The notes under the pieces are model-generated. The model was not told the DNA's origin. It ran no database searches and saw only the letters and a list, made by a program, of their open reading frames with translations. A stretch of 64,000 nucleotides of DNA from Branchiibius sp. NY16-3462-2 (GTDB taxonomy: Bacteria; Actinomycetota; Actinomycetes; Actinomycetales; Dermatophilaceae), in assembly GCF_001594145.1 (NCBI RefSeq), contig NZ_LVCF01000001.1, positions 558,001-622,000 of the forward strand, in the 5' to 3' direction. The position numbers were made by a program, and so were the translations under genes. Below are positions 33,044 through 40,367 of this stretch, one piece after another; position 1 is the first letter of the stretch; every line of letters starts with the position of its first letter.

Positions 33044-33687
33044 GCCTCCACCCCCGCGCGCTGGCCGTGGAAGGCCAGGATCTGCAGTTCGGTGGCCAGG
33101 TCGACCTTGCGCACTTCGACCCCGTCGGGCACGTGCACCGGGATCGGTGCGAAGTTCAGGATCGAGCGGATGCCGAGCGCGACCACCTGGTCGGTCACCG
33201 CCTGGGCGGAGCCGGGCGGGGTGGCTAGTACGGCGATCACCCCGTCGTCAGCGAACGGTTCGAACTGGGCGAAGCTGATGACCTCTTTGCCGGCGATGGT
33301 CTGCCCGATGATGGCCGGGTCGGCGTCCACCAGCCAGCGCACCGAGAAACCGCGGGTCGCGAAACCGCTGTAGGCCGCGAGGGCGTGCCCCAGGTTGCCC
33401 ATCCCGATGATCGCGACGGCCCATTCGCGGTGCAGACCCAGCTCGCGGGAGATCTCCTCGGTGAGGTGCTCGACGTCGTACCCGACGCCGCGCACGCCGT
33501 ACGAGCCGAGGAAGGACAGATCCTTACGCAACCCACTGGAGCGCACCCCGGCGGCCTGGGCGAGCTCCTCGGAACTGATCACATCGGTCCCGGCAGCGGC
33601 AGCGGCGCGCAGGGCCCGTAGATACACCGGTAACCGGGCAACCGTCGCGCCAGGGATTTCCCTGCGGGTAGCGGGCGCAGACTGCAC
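33040..33687 (-). CDS. rex: Redox-sensing transcriptional repressor Rex
   Basis: Rex senses NADH/NAD+ and represses respiratory genes when NADH is low. The 215-residue protein has an N-terminal winged helix (LPVYLRALRAAAAAG to RSSGLRKDLSFLGSYG) and a Rossmann domain with IIGMGNLGHAL. DLSFLGSYGVRGVGY is the Rex signature. The GTG at 33687 has GGGAGGAG upstream; the open frame reaches further back but crosses the operator region. It leads the rex-hemA-hemC-hemD-hemB operon, an arrangement known from Streptomyces. Confidence 0.95.
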   Translation of the reverse strand: MQSAPATRREIPGATVARLPVYLRALRAAAAAGTDVISSEELAQAAGVRSSGLRKDLSFLGSYGVRGVGYDVEHLTEEISRELGLHREWAVAIIGMGNLGHALAAYSGFATRGFSVRWLVDADPAIIGQTIAGKEVISFAQFEPFADDGVIAVLATPPGSAQAVTDQVVALGIRSILNFAPIPVHVPDGVEVRKVDLATELQILAFHGQRAGVEA

Positions 33688-33768
33688 GGATCGATGTCTC
33701 CTCCCGTGACGGGTGGTGCATATATCAAATGCGGATCCTGGGGTGTTCAGGACCCCCTGACAATAGAA

Positions 33769-33790
33769 CTTTGTGAACGCATGCACAAAG
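33769..33790 (-). promoter_or_regulatory. Rex operator (ROP)
   Basis: CTTTGTG (33769-33775) and CACAAAG (33784-33790) form perfect 7-bp arms around 8 bases. The core TTGTGAACGCATGCACAA fits the Rex consensus TTGTGAAN4TTCACAA, with the left half perfect and the right half reduced to CACAA. It lies about 80 bases upstream of the rex start, so autoregulation of the heme operon by Rex is expected. Confidence 0.85.
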
Positions 33791-33812
33791 TCGCTTCACG
33801 ATCTGAACAGTG

Positions 33813-34049
33813 CTATAAAAGCGCGCGGCGCAGTCGGGCCTCGTCGACGCGGTAGTAGTCGTGCTGCACACCGTCGACGAACGTCACGGGGATCCACTCG
33901 CCGTACTTCTCCAGCAGCTGCGGGTCATCCAGGATCGAGCGCTCGCTCCAGGGCACATCCAGATCGTCCGCGACGCGCGCGATCACCGCACGGGCGTCAT
34001 CGCACAGGTGGCAGCCGGGTTTGCCCAGCAGCAGGATTTCGTGGCTCAC
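33813..34049 (-). CDS. Glutaredoxin-like protein (DUF836 type)
   Basis: A 78-residue thioredoxin-fold protein with redox motif CHLC (Cys13-Cys16) and a cis-Pro region WIPVTFVDG. It matches the small glutaredoxin-like proteins found beside hemA in actinobacteria (M. tuberculosis Rv0508, from memory). Its partner may be mycothiol or a specific client; this is not known. The ATG start overlaps the acyltransferase stop. It ends 126 bases before the rex start, with the Rex box and promoter between. Confidence 0.88.
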   Translation of the reverse strand: MSHEILLLGKPGCHLCDDARAVIARVADDLDVPWSERSILDDPQLLEKYGEWIPVTFVDGVQHDYYRVDEARLRRALL

Positions 34050-34999
34050 CAGAAGATGTTGCCGCGGTCGGCGAGCAGCGAGTAGAGCGACTGCTGGATG
34101 GTCTCGCGCACCTGGTCGGAGATCTCGAAGACGACCGCCGGATCGTCGGCGTCACTGGCTTCGTAACCGTCGAGGCCGATCGGCGCACCGAATTCGATGA
34201 TCCACTTGGTGGGCAGCGGGATGGCTCCGAAGAGCCCGAACCACGGGAAGAACGGAGTCACCGGGAAGTAGGGGAAGCCGAGCAGTCGCGCCAACAGTTT
34301 GATGTCGCCGATCTTGGGGTAGATCTCCTCGGCGCCGATGATCGCGCACGGCACGATCGGGGTGCCCGCCCGCAGCGCCGCCGTGACGTAGCCGCCGCGG
34401 CCGAACCGTTGCAGTTGGTAACGCTGCCCGAAGGGCTTGCCGACACCCTTGAAACCCTCGGGATAGACCGCGACCAGGTGACCATCGCCGAGCAGGTGCT
34501 CGGCGTCGTACGGGTTGGCCATCGTTGCCCCCGACTGCCGGGCGACCACACCCAGCATCGGCGAGGCGAACACCAGATCCGCAGCGAGTAGCCGCAAGTG
34601 CCGCCCGGTGGTCTCGAAGACGCCGACCTGGGTCATCAGCCCGTCGATCGGGATGGTGCCCGAGTGGTTGGCGACGATCAACGCGCCGTCGTCCGTGGGC
34701 AGGTGATGCGCACCGCGCACCTCCACCCGGAACCAGTGCTGGAAGATCGGCCGCAGGATCGGCAGCCAGACGTTCTCCGTGAAGTCCGCATCGAAACCGA
34801 AGTCGTCGACGTCGTACTGACCGCGCAGCCGTCGGCTGACGTATCCGCGCAACTCACCCAGTCGGCTCTCCACGTCGCCGATCAGTTCTCCGATGGACGG
34901 CAGCTTGGGCGAGGGGTGCACATCGACTTCGGGTACGACGCGTAGCGCGGGCCGCTTGCCATCGCGCTTGGCGCGCGGGGTGGGCTGTTGTTCGCTCAT
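34046..34999 (-). CDS. PlsC-family acyltransferase
   Basis: A 317-residue membrane-associated acyltransferase of the lysophospholipid/glycerol-phosphate type. The catalytic His-Asp lie in NHSGTIPIDG (His112, Asp119), a variant of HX4D found in this actinobacterial subgroup; YPEGFKGVGKPFG is the substrate-binding block and IVPCAIIGAEEIYP a later motif. There are no clear long membrane spans. The N-terminal 80 residues are an extra charged region. It resembles M. tuberculosis Rv0502 and keeps the same neighbour, a GalE2-like SDR whose stop overlaps its start. Confidence 0.87.
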   Translation of the reverse strand: MSEQQPTPRAKRDGKRPALRVVPEVDVHPSPKLPSIGELIGDVESRLGELRGYVSRRLRGQYDVDDFGFDADFTENVWLPILRPIFQHWFRVEVRGAHHLPTDDGALIVANHSGTIPIDGLMTQVGVFETTGRHLRLLAADLVFASPMLGVVARQSGATMANPYDAEHLLGDGHLVAVYPEGFKGVGKPFGQRYQLQRFGRGGYVTAALRAGTPIVPCAIIGAEEIYPKIGDIKLLARLLGFPYFPVTPFFPWFGLFGAIPLPTKWIIEFGAPIGLDGYEASDADDPAVVFEISDQVRETIQQSLYSLLADRGNIFW

Positions 35000-35985
35000 C
35001 GTTGGTCCGTCCAGTTCGCGGTCGCTCCGGCCAGTGCCGGGAGCGGAGCGTATCGCTGCTCGAAGGTCGCCCGCGTGGTGTAGCGCGGTTCGAAGCCGAG
35101 CACCTCGCGCATCCTGGTCGTGTCCAGAGCGCGTCCGTAGGACAGGAAGTCGGTCTCGTTGGCGTCGAACCCGGGCATCCAGGTGCGTTGGATCAGCGGA
35201 CCCAGGAAGCCCAACGATTCACGCAAGGCGGGGACCACCGGCCGGTGCGCGATCCGGGCCGCCTGGCGCAGCGTGAGGATTCCGTCGGCGGCGACGTTGA
35301 AGGTCCCGGTCGGAGCATCCGGTTTGGCGGCCAGTCGCAGCGCCTCCAGCGCATCGTCCATGTGCAGCAACTGGAAGCGGCCGTCGTACCCGAACGGCAC
35401 CGGCAGGACCGGGGTGTCGAAGTAGTCGGTGAGGGCAGTGTGCAGACCCGGGCCCATGACGTTGGCCATCCGCAACGTCACGACGCTGACCCCCGGCCGA
35501 CGACGGGCGAAGCCGCGCACGTAGCCCTCGACCTCGACCGAGTCCCGGGCGAAACCCCGGGTGCTGGCCGGGCTGGCGGTGGACTGCTCAGTGAACCTGG
35601 CGGGATCGCGCTTGGAGGCGCCGTAGACGGCACCGGAGGACTTCACGACGAGCCGACGTACCGAATCCGCGTTCTGGCACGCAGCCAGCAGTTGCATGGT
35701 TCCGACGACGTTGATGTCCTTCTGGCGACTGCGGTTCCCGGCCAGCCGCGAGGTGGTGATGACCCCGAGGTGCAGGACGGTGTCGACCTGCTCCTGGTCG
35801 ATGATCCGCGAGATCACCGGGTTGCGGATGTCGGCGCGGACGAACTGCGCTCGTCCCAGGTCGTGCGGGGGTGCCACCGTGTCGACGGCGAGGATGCGAT
35901 CGATGGTGGGATCGAGGCTCAGGCGGCGACACATCGCGCCCCCGACCACGCGGGCAACACCGGTCACCAGCAATGTCCGCTCCAT
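34996..35985 (-). CDS. NAD-dependent epimerase-like extended SDR (GalE2-like)
   Basis: A 329-residue extended SDR resembling M. tuberculosis GalE2 (Rv0501). The cofactor loop TGVARVVGGAM differs from the usual GxxGxxG, reading G-x5-G-G. The expected catalytic YxxxK is replaced by FARDS in the block RGFARDSVEVEGYVRGF, so epimerase activity is doubtful and a binding or regulatory role is possible. HMDDALEALRLA and the C-terminal domain remain intact. An AGGAGGT ribosome site lies 5 bases from the ATG. The gene pair with the PlsC-like neighbour is conserved. Confidence 0.85.
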   Translation of the reverse strand: MERTLLVTGVARVVGGAMCRRLSLDPTIDRILAVDTVAPPHDLGRAQFVRADIRNPVISRIIDQEQVDTVLHLGVITTSRLAGNRSRQKDINVVGTMQLLAACQNADSVRRLVVKSSGAVYGASKRDPARFTEQSTASPASTRGFARDSVEVEGYVRGFARRRPGVSVVTLRMANVMGPGLHTALTDYFDTPVLPVPFGYDGRFQLLHMDDALEALRLAAKPDAPTGTFNVAADGILTLRQAARIAHRPVVPALRESLGFLGPLIQRTWMPGFDANETDFLSYGRALDTTRMREVLGFEPRYTTRATFEQRYAPLPALAGATANWTDQR

Positions 35986-36023
35986 TGCTACCTCCTGCCG
36001 TCCAGTGCGTCGGAGCCGTCAGT

Positions 36024-37187
36024 CTAGTGCGGGATGTGAATTGCGCCACGGGTTCGCAAAGTTGCCAGATCGGCGTACCCGTTGAGGCCCATCGTGAGGT
36101 CGGCTTCGGCCAGCAGACAACGCAACGTGTGCACGATGGCCTCGGTGCCGCCGAGGCTGGCGCTGAGCGCGTACGGGCGTCCGATGCCGACGGCGCTCGC
36201 GCCCAGGGCGAGCGCTTTGACGATGTCGACCCCGGAGCGGACACCGGAGTCGAAGATGACCGGAAGGTCGCCGGCCGCCTCAACGACGCCGGGTAGGAAA
36301 TCCAGCGCCGGGGCTGAACCAGCCTGTCTCCCACCGTGATTGGAGCAATAGATGCCGTCGACGCCGTAGTCCAGCGCTCGGCGTACGTCCTCAGGTGCAC
36401 AGATCCCCTTGAGCACCAACGGCAGTTTGGTCAGCCCCCGCAACCAGGACAGGTCGTCCCAGGAGAGGGCCGGGTTGCCGAACAGGCCGGCCCAGGTGGC
36501 GGCGATCGCGGTGGCATCGGCGCCCTCGGGCAGCAGCGCCTGGAACACCGGATCACTGGAGTAGTTGGCCAGGCAGGCACCGCCCAGTTGCGGGAAGGTG
36601 CCGTACGCCAGATCCCGCGGGCGATAACCCAGCACCCAGGTGTCGAGGGTGACGACGATGGCGCGGTAACCGGCCGCCTCCGCGCGGTGCACGAAGCTCT
36701 CGGCCAGGTCGCGGTTGTTGGGCGTATAGAGCTGGAAGAACGCCGGGGTGTCACCGCTGTGTGGGATGACCTCCTCCAGCGGATCCTGCATCAGCGTCGA
36801 ACCGATGAACGGCACACCGGTCTGGGCAGCGGCGCGGGCTGCGGCCTGGTCCCCGTGGCCGTCGTCGGTGCAGATACCAATCACGCCGACCGGAGCCATC
36901 AGCAACGGCGAGGGAAGGTCGATCCCCCACAGGTTGATCGACAGATCCCGCTGCGCCGAGCCGGTCAGCATCCGCGGCATCAGCCCGTAGCGGCCGAAGG
37001 CGGCGACGTTCGCGTCCTGGGTCCACTCGTCACCGGCTCCGCCGGCCACGTAATCCCACAGCGCCGGACTCAGCGCCTGCTGGGCGCGCTCGGCGATCGC
37101 GGCGTAGCTGAACGGCAGATCCGGGGGCGCCTCACCGGTGAACGAGGAGAGATAGACACCGAACTGGTAGTCGCCGAAGTTGCCCAT
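36024..37187 (-). CDS. Lactate 2-monooxygenase-like FMN enzyme
   Basis: A 387-residue FMN-dependent alpha-hydroxy-acid oxidising protein. It follows Mycobacterium smegmatis lactate 2-monooxygenase closely in order and motifs: YVAGGAGDEWTQDANV, LMPRML, APVGVIGICTDDGHGD, FFQLYTPNNRDLAESF, and active-site SNHGGRQ with His284. That enzyme turns lactate and O2 into acetate, CO2 and water. Lactate oxidase activity, making peroxide, cannot be excluded. Its ATG lies only 20 bases past the terminator of the upstream bS22 gene and lacks a Shine-Dalgarno, suggesting its own promoter and a separate origin within this cluster. Confidence 0.88.
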   Translation of the reverse strand: MGNFGDYQFGVYLSSFTGEAPPDLPFSYAAIAERAQQALSPALWDYVAGGAGDEWTQDANVAAFGRYGLMPRMLTGSAQRDLSINLWGIDLPSPLLMAPVGVIGICTDDGHGDQAAARAAAQTGVPFIGSTLMQDPLEEVIPHSGDTPAFFQLYTPNNRDLAESFVHRAEAAGYRAIVVTLDTWVLGYRPRDLAYGTFPQLGGACLANYSSDPVFQALLPEGADATAIAATWAGLFGNPALSWDDLSWLRGLTKLPLVLKGICAPEDVRRALDYGVDGIYCSNHGGRQAGSAPALDFLPGVVEAAGDLPVIFDSGVRSGVDIVKALALGASAVGIGRPYALSASLGGTEAIVHTLRCLLAEADLTMGLNGYADLATLRTRGAIHIPH

Positions 37188-37206
37188 GCAGGCAGACTAA
37201 AGACAA

Positions 37207-37237
37207 CAGGACCACCCGATGTGCTCGGGAGGTCCTG
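37207..37237 (-). terminator. Terminator of the bS22 gene
   Basis: Arms at 37207-37219 and 37225-37237 (CAGGACCACCCGA and TCGGGAGGTCCTG) pair except for one A-A mismatch around loop TGTGC. On the minus strand the stem is followed by TTGTCTTTAGT, a T-rich run. It starts about 20 bases after the bS22 stop. Confidence 0.82.
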
Positions 37238-37257
37238 ATGAATGCGGTGCGACGCAG

Positions 37258-37356
37258 TTACTTCTTGTTACGACGCTGGTGGCGGGTCTTGCGCAGCAAT
37301 TTGCGGTGCTTCTTCTTGGCCATGCGCTTGCGGCGCTTCTTGATGACAGAACCCAT
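37258..37356 (-). CDS. Ribosomal protein bS22 (AURKAIP1/COX24-like)
   Basis: A 32-residue, extremely basic protein (MGSVIKKRRKRMAKKKHRKL...) that matches the actinobacterial AURKAIP1/COX24-domain peptide identified as bS22 in mycobacterial 30S subunits, near the decoding region. More than half the residues are Lys or Arg. An AAAGGACG ribosome site lies 11-12 bases upstream. It sits after the HTH gene and before its own terminator, in the same order as M. tuberculosis Rv0500A-Rv0500B. The longer frame upstream is not supported. Confidence 0.93.
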   Translation of the reverse strand: MGSVIKKRRKRMAKKKHRKLLRKTRHQRRNKK

Positions 37357-37441
37357 GGTGCGAACAACGTCCTTTGGCTGACTACGGAAATACTGCGGGA
37401 AACTTCGGCCGAGTCTACGGCATCGGCGCGGTGGAGCAGAA

Positions 37442-37633
37442 TCAGGCGGTGCCCATGAAGGACTGGCGCAGGTAGTCATCCACTGCGTGGGCCGGGACCC
37501 GGAACGACCGCCCGACCCGGACGGCGGGCAATTCGCCGGAGTGCACCAACCGGTAGACCGTCATCTTGGAAACGCGCATGATGGCGGCAACTTCAGCGAC
37601 CGTCATGAAGTCGTCATGCCGCTCCTGCGCCAT
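37442..37633 (-). CDS. Small excisionase-type HTH protein
   Basis: A 63-residue MerR/excisionase-like DNA-binding protein: FMTVAEVAAIMRVSKMTVYR (HTH) and LVHSGELPAVRVGRSFRV (wing). It matches M. tuberculosis Rv0500A almost through the whole length (from memory) and is conserved in actinobacteria beside bS22, so it is a chromosomal regulator and not a phage gene. AGAGGAG precedes the ATG at 37633. Its targets are unknown. Confidence 0.92.
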   Translation of the reverse strand: MAQERHDDFMTVAEVAAIMRVSKMTVYRLVHSGELPAVRVGRSFRVPAHAVDDYLRQSFMGTA

Positions 37634-37815
37634 GCTCACTCCTCTTTCCAGCGCGACATCCTGCCGCGACCCATGAACACGAGAACATGCACACGGCGGA
37701 CGGATGTGACTGCTGTGACGGACGTGCTCTCTGGGGAGCACGATAGTGGAGAGACACCCCAACTGGGAACACAATCTCCAGCAGGAATCCAGCCGACACG
37801 CCGTGTCGCCCTCCA
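37634..37815 (-). promoter_or_regulatory. Upstream region of the HTH gene with a small hairpin
   Basis: The 182 bases between acuC and the HTH gene hold its promoter and a hairpin with perfect 7-base arms CGTGCTC (37723-37729) and GAGCACG (37736-37742) around six bases. The hairpin may end the acuC transcript. TGTGACTGCTGTGACGG on the plus strand is a direct repeat of TGTGAC and could be a regulator site. No gene is seen. Confidence 0.4.
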
Positions 37816-39009
37816 CTAGTCGAACCAGACGTCCAGTCCCAGGTGCGGGAAGACCGCTTCGCGAGTGGCCAGAACCGCGTGATCCAGCGGATCTTCGGGG
37901 TTGACTCCGACGTTCCAGGAGCGCCACCACACCCGATCGCCCTCGGCGACACCGTCGCCCATGACGGTCGGACCCTGGCGATCGGTGATCTGGTGCACGT
38001 AGTCGCGCCACTTCTGCGGCACCGGGGTGTCCAGCGGCACCGGCCGGTGGGTGGCGACAGCCGTCAGGTGGGTCCAGGCGCGCGGCACGACGTCGACCAG
38101 TTCGTATCCGCCGCCGCCGAGGGCGACCCACCGCCCACCGGTGACCTCGTGGGCCAGATCATGGATGGTCTCGTACGCCGTGCGCTGGGCGTCCACGGTG
38201 AGGGCGAAGTGGGCCAGTGGGTCGGCGTAGTGCGAGTCGCACCCCTGCTGGCTGACCAGCACGTCGGGTTCGAAGGCGGCCACCACCTGCGGGATGACCG
38301 CGTGCATGGCCCGCAACCAGGCCGAGTCGCCGGTTCCGGGCGGCAGGGAGATGTTGACCGCGCTACCCAGCGCCTCGGGACCGCCGATGTCGAGCGCGAA
38401 GCCGGTGCCGGGGAACAGCACCCGCCCGGTTTCGTGGATGGACACGGTCAGGACCCGCGGATCGTTCCAGAAGATCCGTTCGACGCCATCGCCGTGGTGT
38501 ACGTCGAGATCGACGTAGGCGACACGCTCCGCCCCGTGCTCCAGCAGCCAGTGGATACCCAGGGCCGCGTCGTTGTAGATGCAGAACCCCGAGGCCCGGT
38601 CCGCCATCGCGTGATGCAGCCCGCCGCAGAAATTCACCGCATGCTCGGCGGCGCCGGTCCAGACCCGCTCGCACGCGTTCACCGTGCCGGCCGCGATGAG
38701 GGTTGATATCTCGTGCATGCCGCGGAAGGCGGGATCGTCCTCGGTGCCCAGGCCTCGGCGTACGTCGGCCATGGCCGGATCGGCGCTGGCCTCACGCACC
38801 GCCTGGACGTACGCAGGATCGTGCACCCAGGTCAGGAATTCGTCACTGCCACCGGGCAGTTGGGGCTCCACCACGTTGGCGCGGCCGAGGACCCCAAGAG
38901 CATCGGACAGGCGGCGCGTCAGGTCCAGCCGGACCGGATTCATGGGGTGCTGCGCGCCGAAGTCGTACCCGAGCAACCGGTCGCTCCAGGTGACGTCGAC
39001 CTTGGTCAT
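37816..39009 (-). CDS. acuC: AcuC-type protein deacetylase
   Basis: A 397-residue class I/II histone-deacetylase-fold enzyme related to Bacillus AcuC, which deacetylates acetyl-CoA synthetase. Zinc and catalytic residues are visible in CGGLHHAMADRASGFCIYND (His pair), DLDVHHGDGVERIFW (Asp-His) and QQGCDSHYADPLAHF (Asp). A Tyr is in the GGGGYELVDVVP block. The ATG at 39009 is used, although the frame opens further upstream, since it matches the family N-terminus. A GNAT acetyltransferase gene ends 5 bases upstream of the start, forming a possible acetylation/deacetylation pair. Confidence 0.92.
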   Translation of the reverse strand: MTKVDVTWSDRLLGYDFGAQHPMNPVRLDLTRRLSDALGVLGRANVVEPQLPGGSDEFLTWVHDPAYVQAVREASADPAMADVRRGLGTEDDPAFRGMHEISTLIAAGTVNACERVWTGAAEHAVNFCGGLHHAMADRASGFCIYNDAALGIHWLLEHGAERVAYVDLDVHHGDGVERIFWNDPRVLTVSIHETGRVLFPGTGFALDIGGPEALGSAVNISLPPGTGDSAWLRAMHAVIPQVVAAFEPDVLVSQQGCDSHYADPLAHFALTVDAQRTAYETIHDLAHEVTGGRWVALGGGGYELVDVVPRAWTHLTAVATHRPVPLDTPVPQKWRDYVHQITDRQGPTVMGDGVAEGDRVWWRSWNVGVNPEDPLDHAVLATREAVFPHLGLDVWFD

Positions 39010-39014
39010 GGCGG

Positions 39015-39527
39015 CTACTCGTTGACCGGGTCGTGCAACGAGTAGATCATCCGCATCTCGTCGTCGTCGTCGCCACCACCGACGCGCATCGGCCGACGGG
39101 CATCGGTGGGCCGGAAGCCGAAACTGCTGGCGAAGGCGACGCCGCGGCCGTTGTCGGTGCTGACCCAATAGGTCAGGAAGCCGAAGCCGTCGTCGCCGGC
39201 CTGCCGGGCACCGGCCTTGACCAACTGCCAGGCCACCCCGCTACCGCGTCGCTCGGGCACGACCCACAACCCGAAGAGTTCGGTGGTGCGCTCGTCGGTG
39301 TCCGGTCGGCTGCCGACCGAGACCACACCGACGGTCTTCCCGTCCTCCTCGGCGAGCAGACGACGGGATCGGACCATCCGGTCGCGCCACTCGGCCTCGT
39401 CCAACTTCTCTTCGTCCTCGTACGACGCGGCGAACGCATCGGGCGAGTCCTGCAGCGCATCCAGGCGAGCCTGCCGGTACGTCTGCCAGTCCTCTTCGAG
39501 CAGGAGGCGTACGACGATGTCACTCAT
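39015..39527 (-). CDS. GNAT-family N-acetyltransferase
   Basis: A 170-residue GNAT protein. The acetyl-CoA loop is VVPERRGSGVAWQLVKAG (Q/RxxGxG/A), preceded by FGLWV as beta4 and followed by the FASSFGFRP motif. ATG at 39527. It is tightly upstream of acuC and could supply the acetyl mark that AcuC removes, as AcuA does in Bacillus. It is not obviously an AcuA orthologue, so this is inference from position. Other GNAT substrates (small amines, antibiotics) are equally possible. Confidence 0.85.
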   Translation of the reverse strand: MSDIVVRLLLEEDWQTYRQARLDALQDSPDAFAASYEDEEKLDEAEWRDRMVRSRRLLAEEDGKTVGVVSVGSRPDTDERTTELFGLWVVPERRGSGVAWQLVKAGARQAGDDGFGFLTYWVSTDNGRGVAFASSFGFRPTDARRPMRVGGGDDDDEMRMIYSLHDPVNE

Positions 39528-39561
39528 GGGACCACTGTCCCATGCCGCGGTGCGACTGTGG

Positions 39562-40356
39562 TCACTGACCGGACAGCTCTTGTGAGCGCCGGGCCGCCGC
39601 CCGCATCGCCTCTGCAACATCGGCCCGCACCGCTCCTGCATCGAGCGCGGCGATCGCCGCTGCGGTGGTGCCGCCGGGTGAGGTGACGCGTTCGCGCAAC
39701 AGCGTGGGATGGGCATCCTCCTGGCCCAACAGGCCCGCCGCGCCGCGCAGCGTCTGGGCGACCAGTTGGGTTGCCGTGGCTCGCGGTACGCCGAGTCCCA
39801 CCCCCGCGTCGACCATCGCCTCCGCGAGGTAGAAGAGATACGCCGGACCGCTGCCACTGATGGCGGTGACGGCATCCTGTAGCGATTCAGGCACGGTGAC
39901 CACTTCACCGGCACCGCGCAGCAGCTGCTCCGCAACCGCGAGGTCAGCCTCGCCCGCCCGGGCTCCGGCACTGATCGCCGTGACCCCTTCACCGATCAGG
40001 GCCGGGGTGTTCGGCATCGCCCGCACGACCACGGCCTGCTCGCCCAGCCCCTCCTCCAAGGTGGCGGTGGTGACTCCCGCGGCCACACTCACCACGACGG
40101 CGTTCGCGCCCAGACCGGGCGCGATCTGCTCCAGCGCCTCACTCATGTACTGCGGTTTGACCGCGAGCAGCACCACGTCGGCGCCGTTCACCGCGTCGTC
40201 GGTCGCAGCAGCCTTTGCGTCGTACTGCTGGGCTACCTGCTCGGCGCGGCCGGGGGCGGCGTCGGCCACGACCACGTCGTCGAAACCTGCTCGCCGGGCA
40301 CCGGCCAGCAACGCCTCACCCATCACACCGACTCCGATGACCGCTAACCGACCCAT
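39562..40356 (-). CDS. proC: Pyrroline-5-carboxylate reductase
   Basis: ProC makes proline from pyrroline-5-carboxylate with NAD(P)H. The 264-residue protein starts with the Rossmann motif IGVGVMGEAL (7-16) and has VLLAVKPQYM, VRAMPNTPALIGEG and the C-terminal signature region ISGSGPAYLFYLAEAMVDAGV and SPGGTTAAAI. The order proC, HTH, bS22, SDR, acyltransferase matches M. tuberculosis Rv0500-Rv0502. Here acuC and GNAT lie between proC and the HTH gene. Confidence 0.96.
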   Translation of the reverse strand: MGRLAVIGVGVMGEALLAGARRAGFDDVVVADAAPGRAEQVAQQYDAKAAATDDAVNGADVVLLAVKPQYMSEALEQIAPGLGANAVVVSVAAGVTTATLEEGLGEQAVVVRAMPNTPALIGEGVTAISAGARAGEADLAVAEQLLRGAGEVVTVPESLQDAVTAISGSGPAYLFYLAEAMVDAGVGLGVPRATATQLVAQTLRGAAGLLGQEDAHPTLLRERVTSPGGTTAAAIAALDAGAVRADVAEAMRAAARRSQELSGQ

Positions 40357-40367
40357 GCCGTCGAACG

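Noticed and set aside
33741..33760. TCAGG/CCTGA inverted repeat just downstream of the Rex box.
   Set aside because: Only 5-bp arms, common by chance at this GC content, and no T-run; not called as a terminator or operator.
37442..37633. Phage or integrative-element excisionase.
   Set aside because: The match and context are those of the conserved chromosomal HTH beside bS22; there is no integrase or attachment site.
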